Shown here piece by piece: positions 1-7,095 of a DNA stretch of 34,937 bases. Position 1 is the first letter of the stretch. The number at the start of each line of letters is the position of its first letter. The notes under the pieces are model-generated. The model worked only from the letters and a program-made list of their open reading frames with translations, searched no databases and had not been told where the DNA came from. The stretch is from an uncultured Eubacteriales bacterium (lineage in GTDB: Bacteria; Bacillota; Clostridia; Oscillospirales; Oscillospiraceae), in the NCBI GenBank assembly GCA_949289455.1, contig CASEOA010000040.1, positions 1 through 34,937 of the forward strand, read 5' to 3'. The position numbers and the translations under genes are program-made.

Positions 1-254
1 AGATCGTGCAGAGCATGAGCGGCACCGGCCGCTGCTACGACAACGCCCGCATGGAGAGCTTCTTTGCTACCTTGAAAAAGGAGAAGCTCTACCACATGGA
101 TACCACCAAACTGCGGCGCGAGGAGGTGAAGGCCATCATCTTTCGGTATATCCATTACTACAACCTGCGCCGGATCTCGTCGGTCAACGGTGGTTTGCCT
201 CCGTTGGTGTATCGAAAGAGTTATTGGAACTCACTCCAATCTACCGCTGCCTGA
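1..254 (+). mobile_element. IS3-family transposase (OrfB), C-terminal end, cut by window edge
   Basis: The reading frame is open to the left edge, so only the last ~84 residues of the transposase are present. The segment CYDNARMESFFATLKKE is the classic end of the rve integrase core of IS3-type OrfB proteins; the Glu of MESFF is the third acidic residue of the DDE triad. The following FRYIHYYN-RR segment and PPLVYR tail are the usual C-terminus. The DDE transposase cuts and joins IS ends through a circular intermediate. Catalytic Asp residues, OrfA and the left inverted repeat lie outside the window, so it cannot be said whether the element is intact. No second copy is seen here. Confidence 0.85.
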
Positions 255-304
255 TGGAGCCAAGCATCTCTGAAAAATCCTTGCATTTAGGGACTAAACT
301 TTTC

Positions 305-333
305 TTGACAACTCCATCTTCCTTCTATAGTAT
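305..333 (+). promoter_or_regulatory. TTGACA at probable IS right end, possible outward promoter
   Basis: A perfect TTGACA (305-310) lies about 50 bases past the transposase stop, where the right inverted repeat of an IS3 element would end. TAGTAT follows after 17 bases and TATAGT after 15. IS3-family ends are known to carry outward -35 boxes. The IS boundary itself cannot be fixed without the left end. Confidence 0.3.
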
Positions 334-388
334 ACCACAGACCCGTCCAAAGAAAAAGACCGGGTTCCGCTGGCCCGGCTCCGGAGCA

Positions 389-418
389 TTGACAGGCCCG
401 CCTCTGCGGCAGTATGAT
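389..418 (+). promoter_or_regulatory. Sigma-A type promoter for the 73-codon gene
   Basis: TTGACA (389-394), an 18-base spacer and TATGAT (413-418) precede the ribosome site and ATG of the small gene at 450. The rest of 255-449 shows no gene. Confidence 0.6.
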
Positions 419-449
419 AGCGGCAGCAAGGTCAGAGGAGGGATACGGG

Positions 450-668
450 ATGTTGTTCAGAAAAAAGCAGGAAATACGCACCTATGACAGGGAGAACCAG
501 AAGCCGGTGATCCGCTCCAGCATCTGCACCGGGGAAAAGGTGGCGGGGTTCCAGGATATCCATACAGGGAAATTCACCGACATTATGCTGATCCGCAAGC
601 CTGGTGATCTTGAGGAGTTCCGCCGCCTCTACGGCATCGGAGGGGATGAAATCTCTACCCTATATTGA
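450..668 (+). CDS. Small conserved clostridial protein of unknown function (72 aa)
   Basis: The ATG at 450 is preceded by a strong GAGGAGGG ribosome site; an in-frame upstream start at 414 has none. The 72-residue product is basic at the N-terminus (LFRKKQEIRTYDRE) and carries the phrase ICTGEKVAGF followed by DIHTGKF and IMLIRKPGDLEEFRRLYGI. It has no signal peptide, membrane segment or cysteine cluster. I recognise the overall pattern as a short family seen in many Clostridia, but know of no established function; database names for it should be treated with caution. It has its own promoter and a terminator directly after it, so it appears to be a single-gene unit between the IS remnant and the convergent SGNH gene. 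Confidence 0.7.
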   Translation: MLFRKKQEIRTYDRENQKPVIRSSICTGEKVAGFQDIHTGKFTDIMLIRKPGDLEEFRRLYGIGGDEISTLY

Positions 669-670
669 AC

Positions 671-706
671 GGGGCTGTTGCAACATCACGCAGCAGCCCC
701 TCTCTT
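671..706 (+). terminator. Rho-independent terminator after the 72-aa gene
   Basis: GGGGCTGTTGC pairs with GCAGCAGCCCC (one G-T wobble) around an 8-base loop, and is followed by TCTCTTT. It begins two bases after the stop codon. It belongs to the recurring GGG-CTGC stem type described in the findings. Confidence 0.75.
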
Positions 707-786
707 TGTCGTCCTGAGCAGCAATAAAGCAACTTGACCGCCTTACTCAGATCCAGGCAGAACCGTTTTTCGGTAAACGGCATGAT

Positions 787-1326
787 TTACTTTCCCTTTA
801 ACACCTCCAACAGGCCGGCGGCAAAGTCCTTGTGCCCCTGCTCTGTAAAATGTACGCCATCATAGGCCAGGGAGATGTTCCACTTGCCGGCATCGGCAAA
901 GCCAATACCCATTTTCTCCGCCAGGGCTCGGCAGCATGGGGCAAACGTGAGAGACGCGTCCAATAACTTCTGGCCTGGCACCCACGCACCCAAGGCCATA
1001 GGCGGCGGCGCGATCAACAGAAGCTTGCTTCGATCCAGGGATACGCCGGTGAAAAACCGTTCCAGCTGTTCAGCGGCCTGCTCCGGGCTTCTGCCCTGGA
1101 GCAGATCATTGGTCCCAAGCATGACAATCAACAGATCTGTATCCGCCGGAAAATCTGGCGCGGCGGAGGGAATCTCCCGGCCATTTTGGCCCATATTGCA
1201 GACAGTCCAGCCGGTTTGCGCCGCCAGAATATCCACCCACCGGCTGTCCGCCTCGTAGCGCCCGCCCAACCAGGCACGGGGATCATAGCCAAAGGTGTTG
1301 GAATCGCCAAAACAGATGACGTTCAT
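787..1326 (-). CDS. SGNH/GDSL-type esterase or lipase (179 aa)
   Basis: All SGNH-hydrolase blocks are visible: GDSN at residues 7-10 with the nucleophile Ser9, the block II glycine (NMGQNG, ~44-49), GTND at 71-74 for the oxyanion hole, and DGVH at 156-159 supplying the Asp/His of the triad. At 179 residues it is a normal-sized single-domain member. There is no signal peptide, so it is probably cytoplasmic. These enzymes hydrolyse ester or acyl bonds of lipids, sugars or peptidoglycan; nothing here indicates the substrate. The start has GGGAGG ten bases upstream. It is transcribed alone on the minus strand from its own promoter, convergent with the small gene on its 3' side. Confidence 0.85.
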   Translation of the reverse strand: MNVICFGDSNTFGYDPRAWLGGRYEADSRWVDILAAQTGWTVCNMGQNGREIPSAAPDFPADTDLLIVMLGTNDLLQGRSPEQAAEQLERFFTGVSLDRSKLLLIAPPPMALGAWVPGQKLLDASLTFAPCCRALAEKMGIGFADAGKWNISLAYDGVHFTEQGHKDFAAGLLEVLKGK

Positions 1327-1428
1327 CTCACACAGGTCCTCCCTTGTCGCTCCAAAATGTATTCTGGTTGTCCAGGATCTATTTTGTGCCGCTTTCTTGC
1401 ATATTGCAGCGATATCCTACCGGCATAT

Positions 1429-1457
1429 AGTATAACTGGAATCCAAAACTGCGGCAA
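1429..1457 (-). promoter_or_regulatory. Promoter of the SGNH hydrolase gene
   Basis: On the minus strand TTGCCG (1457-1452), 17 bases, TATACT (1434-1429), about 100 bases upstream of the start codon. Confidence 0.5.
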
Positions 1458-1503
1458 TAGTCATCCGTAAAACAGCGGATTCCACACCGGCAGCGCCATC
1501 CTC

Positions 1504-1532
1504 TTGACGATTTTCCACTTCCGTGCTATCTT
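1504..1532 (+). promoter_or_regulatory. Promoter of the histidine kinase gene
   Basis: TTGACG (1504-1509), 17 bases, TATCTT (1527-1532). Apart from this, the minus-strand promoter and the inverted repeat at 1570, the 349-base gap 1327-1675 shows no gene. Confidence 0.5.
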
Positions 1533-1569
1533 CAATGTGCAATTCGTTTTAAAATTCAACACAGCAGCT

Positions 1570-1599
1570 CAAATTTTGCATCAATATGCGCAAAATTTG
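1570..1599 (+). repeat. 10-bp perfect inverted repeat in the kinase leader
   Basis: CAAATTTTGC (1570-1579) and GCAAAATTTG (1590-1599) flank a 10-base spacer in which GCAT/ATGC extends the pairing. It lies in the predicted 5' untranslated region, between the promoter at 1504-1532 and the ribosome site at ~1663. It could be a protein-binding operator or an RNA hairpin; there is no T-run, so it is not a standard terminator. Confidence 0.6.
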
Positions 1600-1675
1600 C
1601 AGTTTACTTGGGCAGGCAGACGGCTGCGCAGGCAGTCTCCTTGTGGTGCTCCATACTTTTTTGGGAGGCGGAGAG

Positions 1676-2962
1676 ATGGAATTTTCAGGTGGGGTCAAAT
1701 TTCTAATCTTCCGCAGTTTTTTCATTACGATCATGACCCTTGGCATGATGACCAGCCTGACGGAGTTTCGCTTTGGCGTCAAAAAACTGCTGAAGATCCT
1801 GGCGCTTTACCTGGTCTGGGCGGTGGCGGCCTGTGCTGTGCTGCTGCGGATCGGCGGTGAAATGCTGTTGCTGCGGTCCTTCCTGCTGGCCGTGTCTCTG
1901 CCTGCCATCGCCATCTCTTACTGGGCGGCCAAGGACACGCCTACCCAGGCGGTGTTTAACTACATGACACAGATCACCTTTTCCCTGCTGGGCGCCTCCG
2001 TATGCCGCCTGCTGACTTATCGCTGCCCACTGCCCGACTGGATGAACATTTTGCTGATGTGCTGCTTTTATGTGCCGGTGATCTTCCTGGAGTGGCGGTT
2101 CCTGCGCCGGCCGTTTCGGCAGCTGGTGGCTGTGCTGCCCAACCGCTGGGCAACCCTCACCCTCATTCCCTGCGCCTTTTGTTTCTATCTGCTTTTTGTG
2201 GCCTCCTGGCCGGACAACTACTTCTATAATAACGTCCAGATGGCCTATCTCTATGCCGGGAGCATCCCCCTTGTATTGGTGTATGTGGCCGTATTCAAAA
2301 GCCTGTTTCAGCAGTACCAGGATCAAATGGAACAGCGGACCGCCGCCATCATGGCAGTCCAGATTTCTGCCTTAAAAGAGAAACTGCAAAAGGTGCAGGA
2401 GGTGGAGGACGGCATCCGAATCCAGCGCCACGACATGCGCCATCAGTTTCAGACCGTCACGGAGCTTCTTACCAGAGGGGAGCGGCAGGCGGCGCTGGAC
2501 TTTTTGGACGCCGCCAAAAAGCGCCTTGACGAACAAAAGCAGGTCCGCTGGTGCGGCCCGCCAGTGCTGGACGCCGTGTTTTCCTCCTACTTTGGCCAGG
2601 CCAAAAGCCAGGGCATCCAGGTAGAAGCGGCCATCCAACTGTCGGGCGCCCTGCCGGTAGACGAGGGCGAACTGGCTATTGTGCTGGCCAATGCACTGGA
2701 AAACGCCATCCACGCCAATCAGGCGCTGCCCCTGGAGCACAGAAAGATACGCTGCCGGATGGTCAGCACCCCCTCCGTCATGCTGGAGCTCTCCAATCCC
2801 TGCATCGAGCCGGTGACCTTTGACGACAAGGGCCTGCCGGTGGCCCGCCAGGACGGTCATGGTCTGGGCGTACAGTCCATCTCCACCTTCTGCCGGAAGA
2901 ACGGGGCGGTCTGTCAGTTTATGCAGGCGGACGGCTGGTTCCGGCTGCGCCTGGTGCTGTGA
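1676..2962 (+). CDS. Membrane sensor histidine kinase, GHKL type (orphan)
   Basis: The start at 1676 is chosen because GGGAGGCGGAGAG lies directly before it; the frame is open further upstream without a ribosome site. Of the 428 residues, roughly 1-205 form six or seven hydrophobic segments, a membrane sensor of the AgrC/VirS style. A short coiled-coil follows, then RHDMRHQ with phospho-acceptor His252, the hallmark of the peptide quorum-sensing (HPK10/GHKL) kinases. The ATPase domain has the N-box NALENAIHAN near 339 and the G-box GHGLGVQSI near the C-terminus. Such kinases normally pair with a LytTR response regulator encoded next to them; none is here, nor a peptide or AgrB gene. It stands alone between its own promoter and a strong terminator. 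Confidence 0.88.
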   Translation: MEFSGGVKFLIFRSFFITIMTLGMMTSLTEFRFGVKKLLKILALYLVWAVAACAVLLRIGGEMLLLRSFLLAVSLPAIAISYWAAKDTPTQAVFNYMTQITFSLLGASVCRLLTYRCPLPDWMNILLMCCFYVPVIFLEWRFLRRPFRQLVAVLPNRWATLTLIPCAFCFYLLFVASWPDNYFYNNVQMAYLYAGSIPLVLVYVAVFKSLFQQYQDQMEQRTAAIMAVQISALKEKLQKVQEVEDGIRIQRHDMRHQFQTVTELLTRGERQAALDFLDAAKKRLDEQKQVRWCGPPVLDAVFSSYFGQAKSQGIQVEAAIQLSGALPVDEGELAIVLANALENAIHANQALPLEHRKIRCRMVSTPSVMLELSNPCIEPVTFDDKGLPVARQDGHGLGVQSISTFCRKNGAVCQFMQADGWFRLRLVL

Positions 2963-2985
2963 CGGACGGCGCCTCTGTCTGCGCG

Positions 2986-3030
2986 AAAAACCTCCTGCGT
3001 GGCTTAAAATCCAGCCGCACAGGAGGTTTT
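2986..3030 (+). terminator. Long terminator hairpin after the histidine kinase
   Basis: AAAACCTCCTG (2987-2997) pairs with CAGGAGGTTTT (3020-3030). An inner stem (GTGGCT/AGCCGC) extends it, and it ends in TTTT. The A-run on the 5' side makes it usable in both directions. Confidence 0.75.
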
Positions 3031-3065
3031 CCATTCATCCGGCGAGAATGATGCACACCGGCCCT

Positions 3066-3125
3066 TCCGTACCGCGGCCTGTACGGATGTCCAACGGTGA
3101 CAAGCGGCTTTCTTTGTGATATGGT
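3066..3125 (+). promoter_or_regulatory. Promoter and candidate TetR operator of the redox operon
   Basis: A 7-bp inverted repeat, TCCGTAC N8 GTACGGA (3066-3087), sits just upstream of GTGACA (3097-3102), 17 bases, TATGGT (3120-3125). The arrangement fits autoregulation by the TetR protein encoded 70 bases downstream. The operator is inferred from symmetry and position only. Confidence 0.45.
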
Positions 3126-3195
3126 ATAAGGCAGGATGAACCGCAGGGCTGCCCATGCAGTCTATCTGTCAACAACGCGAAATGAGGTGAACCCC

Positions 3196-3774
3196 ATGCA
3201 ACCGAATGTCAACAGACAGCGGGGCCTGGAGCTGCTGGAGATTTGCTTTGACACCTTTTGTCAGTACGGGCTGGAGAACACGGGCCTGAAGAAGCTGGCG
3301 GAGGCCTGCGGCGTAACCAACGCCGCGCTGACCTACTACTTCGGCAGCAAGGACAATATTGTCATCGAAGCCACTGCCCACTGCATGGCCAAGGTGGAAT
3401 ATGATTTCATGTCCAAAGCGCCTGCGAACTTTGCAGACATCGAGCGTTTCCTGAATGAAATGCCCCATCTGACCGCCATACTCCATGGGGCAAAATACCG
3501 CTTTATGTATCAGGTTTACGCAAGCCCCAAATACCGGGAGTATGGGAAGGAGTTTTTCAAAGGGGTCAATATCCGCTACAGCACCTATGCCGCGGAGCTG
3601 GCCCCCAGGCTGGGCCTGCCGGCGGATCTGATCCAGGGCATGACCTATCTCTTTGTCCGCGCCTGCGTGCATTATGCCCTGTTTGAGGACGAGGAGTATC
3701 TGAACTTGCAGCTGGACGCTATCCGGGCCATGCTGCGCACCCTTGTGAGGGATGAACAGGAGGAACACCCATGA
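3196..3774 (+). CDS. TetR/AcrR-family regulator, first gene of the redox operon
   Basis: The 192-residue protein begins at the ATG behind GAGGTGA; an in-frame ATG at 3136 lacks a ribosome site. Residues ~10-55 form the TetR helix-turn-helix: FDTFCQYGLENTGLKKLAEACGV then ALTYYFGSKDNI, the standard recognition-helix wording. The C-terminal ~130 residues are the ligand-binding, dimerising part and resemble no specific subfamily I can name. Its stop overlaps the next gene's start by four bases (ATGA), so it is co-translated with the reductase gene. It most likely represses its own operon through the palindrome at 3066-3087; the inducer is unknown, but the downstream genes suggest a redox or electrophile signal. 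Confidence 0.88.
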   Translation: MQPNVNRQRGLELLEICFDTFCQYGLENTGLKKLAEACGVTNAALTYYFGSKDNIVIEATAHCMAKVEYDFMSKAPANFADIERFLNEMPHLTAILHGAKYRFMYQVYASPKYREYGKEFFKGVNIRYSTYAAELAPRLGLPADLIQGMTYLFVRACVHYALFEDEEYLNLQLDAIRAMLRTLVRDEQEEHP

Positions 3775-5147
3775 AGATTCTTGTATTAAACGCCAGCCCC
3801 AAAGGCAAAAATTCCACCACGGTTCACACCGCTCTGTACCTGCAAGCCCTGCATCCGGAGCACAGCTTTACCGTCCTCCCGGTGGGCCAGGCGTTGAAGC
3901 GCTACGAGAAAGACTTCGCCCCCCTGCGGGCGGCTCTGGAGCAGGCGGAGCTGCTGCTGTTCTGCTACCCGGTGTACACCTTTATCGCCCCCTATCAGCT
4001 CCACCGGCTCATCGAGCTTATCAAGGCCGACGGCGTGGACCTCTCCGGTAAATTCGCCTCCCAGATCACCACCTCCAAGCACTTCTACGATGTGACCGCC
4101 CACCGCTATGTGGAGGAGAATTGCTTTGACCTGGGGATGCATGTGGTCCGGGGCCTCTCCGCCGACATGGACGACCTGCTGACCAAGCAGGGCCAGCGGG
4201 AGGCCCGGAACTTCTTCGCGCAGCTCATGTTCTCCTGCCGCCACGGCCTGTTCGTCACGCCTCCCGTCCCGGCACCCCAGCGGGAAAAAACGGTCTACCA
4301 GCCTTCGCTGCCCACCGCAGCCAAGCACAAGGGTAAAGATGTGGTCATTGTCACCAACTGCGCCCCCGAGGACCAGAACCTCCAGAATATGATCTCCGAT
4401 TTCCGCGCCGCCCTCCCCTTTGAGAGCCGGGTGGTCAACCTGCGGGAGTTCCCCTTCTCCGGCGGCTGCCTGGGGTGCTTCGGCTGCGCCATCACCGGGA
4501 AATGCGTCCACAAGGACGGCTTTGACACCTTCCTCCGCACTCAGATCCAGACCGCAGACGCCTTTGTCTACGCCTTCACCATCTCGGACCACTACACCCA
4601 TTCCAGCTTTAAATGCTTCGACGACCGGCAGTTCTGCAACGGCCACCGTACCGTCACCCACGGCACCCCTATCGCCTATCTCATCAGCGGGGACTACCAG
4701 TACGAGAGCAACCTGCGCATGATCGTGGAGGCCCGCAGCGAGGTGGGCGGCAATTACCTGTGCGGGGTTGCCACCGACGAGGGCGACACGGCGGCCGGCC
4801 TTCAGACCCTGGCCCGTGCCCTGGCCTTTGCCTTGGGTAAAAAATTGTCCCGCCCGGCCAACTTCTACGGCGTGGGCGGCATGAAGATCTTCCGGGACCT
4901 GATCTACGTCATGCGGGGCATGATGAAGGCCGACCACAAGTTTTATAAGGCCAACGGCATTTACGATTTCCCTCAGAAGCAGAAAAAGCGCATCCTGCAA
5001 ATGAAGCTGGTGGGCGCTATGCTGGCCGTCCCAGCTGTTCAGAAGAAGATGAAGGGGCAGATGAGCCAATACATCATCGGGCCTTATCAGAACGTGGTGG
5101 CCCAGGCCGCGGCGTCCGTTTCCCATCCCAAGGAGAAGCAGCCATGA
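3771..5147 (+). CDS. Flavodoxin-fold NAD(P)H-dependent reductase with two tandem domains (458 aa)
   Basis: The protein contains two flavodoxin-like halves. The first (residues ~1-150) opens with MKILVLNASPKGKNSTT, the phosphate-binding loop of NADPH-dependent FMN reductases, and has CYPVYTF as the second FMN contact. The second (~190-345) starts with VVIVTNCAPEDQN, where the Ser/Gly phosphate loop is eroded. It retains GGCLGCFGC followed by GKC, the cysteine pattern of iron-sulfur-flavoprotein-type reductases, and HYTHSSF-type flavin contacts. The last ~110 residues are basic and unassigned. Single-domain relatives are ~180-250 aa, so this is a duplication/fusion in which only one half may bind FMN. 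It overlaps both neighbours by ATGA. The substrate is unknown; quinone, nitro-compound or disulfide reduction are possible. Confidence 0.8.
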   Translation: MKILVLNASPKGKNSTTVHTALYLQALHPEHSFTVLPVGQALKRYEKDFAPLRAALEQAELLLFCYPVYTFIAPYQLHRLIELIKADGVDLSGKFASQITTSKHFYDVTAHRYVEENCFDLGMHVVRGLSADMDDLLTKQGQREARNFFAQLMFSCRHGLFVTPPVPAPQREKTVYQPSLPTAAKHKGKDVVIVTNCAPEDQNLQNMISDFRAALPFESRVVNLREFPFSGGCLGCFGCAITGKCVHKDGFDTFLRTQIQTADAFVYAFTISDHYTHSSFKCFDDRQFCNGHRTVTHGTPIAYLISGDYQYESNLRMIVEARSEVGGNYLCGVATDEGDTAAGLQTLARALAFALGKKLSRPANFYGVGGMKIFRDLIYVMRGMMKADHKFYKANGIYDFPQKQKKRILQMKLVGAMLAVPAVQKKMKGQMSQYIIGPYQNVVAQAAASVSHPKEKQP

Positions 5148-5554
5148 TCCGGGATATTTGCAGGGACCAGGCTTTTCTGGCCCAGAAAGGGGAACCCGCC
5201 GGACCGGAGGATCTGCCAGTAGCCGGCGACCTGTTGGACACGCTGGAACACCACAAAGCGGGCTGCGTGGGCATGGCGGCCAATATGATCGGGGTGAACA
5301 AGCGCATTATCGCCTTCGACAACGAGGGGAAATACATGGTCATGTTCAATCCGGAGATTGTCAAGCAGTCCGGGCCTTATGACGCGGAGGAGGGCTGTCT
5401 CTCCCTCTCCGGCTCCCGCCCGGCCAAGCGGTGGAACTCCATCAAGGTGCGCTGGCAGAACGAGCAGTTCCAGATACGCCTGAAAACCTTTACCGGCTGG
5501 ACGGCCCAGATTATCCAGCACGAGATCGACCACTGCGAGGGGATCATCATATGA
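5144..5554 (+). CDS. Short peptide-deformylase-like metalloprotein (136 aa)
   Basis: Two of the three deformylase motifs are intact: EGCLS (83-87) with the metal ligand Cys85, and QHEIDH (125-130) with His126, His130 and catalytic Glu127. The first motif, normally GxGLAAxQ, reads VGMAANM (42-48), so the active-site Gln is Met48. The region between motifs is shorter than in housekeeping enzymes and the protein ends soon after the HEIDH helix, as in a short clostridial subclass. True deformylases remove the formyl group from nascent proteins at the ribosome. Embedded in a TetR-controlled redox operon and lacking Gln, this copy may act on another substrate or be a stress-specific paralogue. Four-base ATGA overlaps on both sides indicate translational coupling. 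Confidence 0.85.
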   Translation: MIRDICRDQAFLAQKGEPAGPEDLPVAGDLLDTLEHHKAGCVGMAANMIGVNKRIIAFDNEGKYMVMFNPEIVKQSGPYDAEEGCLSLSGSRPAKRWNSIKVRWQNEQFQIRLKTFTGWTAQIIQHEIDHCEGIII

Positions 5555-5865
5555 AACAGTGCCGGATCACCGTCATGCGGATCACTCAGTATCAGGATTT
5601 GATGGCCCGATACGAAAACCCCATCTCTCACGCCTGCGACATGGAGGAAGGGCAGATCTTTATTTCCAACGGCTGGGAGAAGCCGGAGGGCTTCTCCCAG
5701 AGCGCCTGGGACACCCTCTCCCCCTTCGTGCTGGCCCTGAGTCATGGCGCAGAGAATTTCTACGACGGATGGATGAAAAATCCCAAATCCGCCATGCTCT
5801 CCTGCAACGACGGCTTCCGTCCGGTGAGCTTTTTGGTGGAGGCGCTGGAGGAGGATGCGACGTGA
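5551..5865 (+). CDS. TIGR04076-family protein (104 aa)
   Basis: The ATG at 5551 overlaps the stop of the deformylase-like gene (ATGA), which decides the start; an earlier in-frame start at 5431 would lie inside that gene. The sequence shows the TIGR04076 pattern: an N-terminal strand (CRITVMRI), then CDMEEGQIFI, PEGFSQSAWDTLSPFVLALSHG, and the C-terminal CNDGFRPVSFLVE. Family members are ~90-110 residues, cytoplasmic, and of unknown function; they recur beside flavoproteins and oxidoreductases in anaerobes. Two cysteines (in SHACD and SCNDG) are candidates for a redox or metal role. No membrane segment is present. Confidence 0.8.
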   Translation: MKQCRITVMRITQYQDLMARYENPISHACDMEEGQIFISNGWEKPEGFSQSAWDTLSPFVLALSHGAENFYDGWMKNPKSAMLSCNDGFRPVSFLVEALEEDAT

Positions 5866-5877
5866 GGAGGAAGAACC

Positions 5878-6591
5878 ATGTTTGAACACAAGGTGACTGT
5901 GGTCACCGGCGGCGCAAAGGGCATCGGCAGGGCCATCGCCCGGGAATTTCAGAACGAGGGCGCCAGCGTGTGCGTTATCGATCTGCTGCCCAACGACTAT
6001 TATGTGGGTGATCTGGCCGACCAGACGGTGCTGGAGGACTTTGCCGCCAGGGTTCTGGCCGACTACGGCCATGTGGATTATCTCATCAACAACGCTCTGC
6101 CCCTGATGAAGGGATTAAATGACTGCACCTATGAGGAGTTCAACTACGCCCTGCGGGTGGGGGTAACCGCTCCCTTTTATCTGGCCAAGCTGTTCGCACC
6201 CCACTTTGCCCCCGGGGCGGTCATCGTGAACATCTCCTCTTCCCGGGACCGGATGAGCCAGCCCCAGACCGAGAGCTACACGGCGGCCAAAGGGGGGATT
6301 GCCGCCCTCACCCATGCTCTGGCGGTGAGCTTGGCGGGCAGGGTGCGGGTCAATTCCATCTCCCCCGGCTGGATTGACACCGACTACACCGTCTATGAGG
6401 GCCCCGATGCCGCCCAACAGCCCGCCGGACGGGTGGGAAATCCCCTGGATATCGCCAACATGGCGCTCTACCTCTGCTCAGACAAGGCCGGCTTCCTCAC
6501 TGGAGAGAACATCTGCATCGACGGCGGCATGACCCGCCAGATGATTTACCACAACGACTTTGGCTGGACCCTGGAGGACAAGACCACATGA
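5878..6591 (+). CDS. Short-chain dehydrogenase/reductase (SDR, 237 aa)
   Basis: A classical SDR: TGGAKGIG (10-17) binds the dinucleotide, an NNA motif follows at ~70, SSS at ~120-122 provides the catalytic Ser, and YTAAK at ~134-138 the Tyr/Lys pair. PGWIDTD and the C-terminal ENICIDGGM wording are typical of the family. The acidic residue after strand 2 (VCVIDLLP) favours NAD over NADP. The substrate cannot be read from sequence. An AGGAGGAAGAACC ribosome site precedes the start, 12 bases after the TIGR04076 gene, and the stop overlaps the flavodoxin gene by ATGA, so the enzyme belongs to the same TetR-led operon. Confidence 0.88.
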   Translation: MFEHKVTVVTGGAKGIGRAIAREFQNEGASVCVIDLLPNDYYVGDLADQTVLEDFAARVLADYGHVDYLINNALPLMKGLNDCTYEEFNYALRVGVTAPFYLAKLFAPHFAPGAVIVNISSSRDRMSQPQTESYTAAKGGIAALTHALAVSLAGRVRVNSISPGWIDTDYTVYEGPDAAQQPAGRVGNPLDIANMALYLCSDKAGFLTGENICIDGGMTRQMIYHNDFGWTLEDKTT

Positions 6592-7055
6592 AAACTGCCA
6601 TCTGTTACTACTCCCGCCACCACGGAAATACACGAAAGGTCCTGGAGGCCATGGCATTGGAGGGCGAGACGGACCTCATCGACGTGACTGCCCGCCGGGC
6701 CGTCTGGCTGGAGGACTACGACTGCGTCGGCTTTGCCTCGGGCATCTACGGCTTTACCTTCCACAAGTCCGTGGCCGACTTTGCCCGGCAGTACCTGCCC
6801 CAGGGCAAGCCGGTGTTCTTCGTCTATACCTACGGCGGCACGAAGGGCAGCGGGCCCAAGGCTGTGGCCGAGGTGGCCCAGGCAAAGGGCTGCCCGGTAC
6901 TGGGGGAATTTGGCTGTAAAGGCTACGATACCTTTGGCCCCTTCAAGCTGATAGGCGGCATTTCCAAGGGCCACCCCGACAGTCAGGATCTGAACGACGC
7001 CCGCCGGTTTTTCCGGGAACTCCAGGAAACCTGTCACCCCGGGGGACAGAAATAA
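6588..7055 (+). CDS. Flavodoxin-family protein (155 aa)
   Basis: The N-terminus AICYYSRHHGNTRKV is the flavodoxin FMN-phosphate loop (S-x-x-x-G-N-T, residues ~8-14). FASGIYGFTFHKSV (~49-62) and FVYTYGGT (~82-89) match the two loops that hold the isoalloxazine ring. At 155 residues it is a compact single-domain flavodoxin, cytoplasmic, likely a one- or two-electron carrier. It could serve the SDR or the double-domain reductase, but no partner is proven. It begins within the stop of the SDR gene (ATGA). The sequence after it (7056-7095) holds only a TAGGAG ribosome site for the DUF5714 gene. Confidence 0.85.
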   Translation: MKTAICYYSRHHGNTRKVLEAMALEGETDLIDVTARRAVWLEDYDCVGFASGIYGFTFHKSVADFARQYLPQGKPVFFVYTYGGTKGSGPKAVAEVAQAKGCPVLGEFGCKGYDTFGPFKLIGGISKGHPDSQDLNDARRFFRELQETCHPGGQK

Positions 7056-7095
7056 AGTGCGCTGCCCCCCACAAATTGAACAATAGGAGAAACTC

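Noticed and set aside
352-384. Minus-strand terminator-like hairpin (CCGGG stem then T-rich)
   Set aside because: The stem is only five pairs and there is no minus-strand gene to the right that it could terminate.
3067-3086. GTACCGCGG-like string resembling a T-box core
   Set aside because: No stem I, specifier loop or terminator nearby; it is better explained as an inverted repeat (operator) before the TetR gene.
3786-5126. 446-codon minus-strand open frame opposite the double flavodoxin reductase
   Set aside because: Composition typical of antisense frames in GC-rich genes; no ribosome site.
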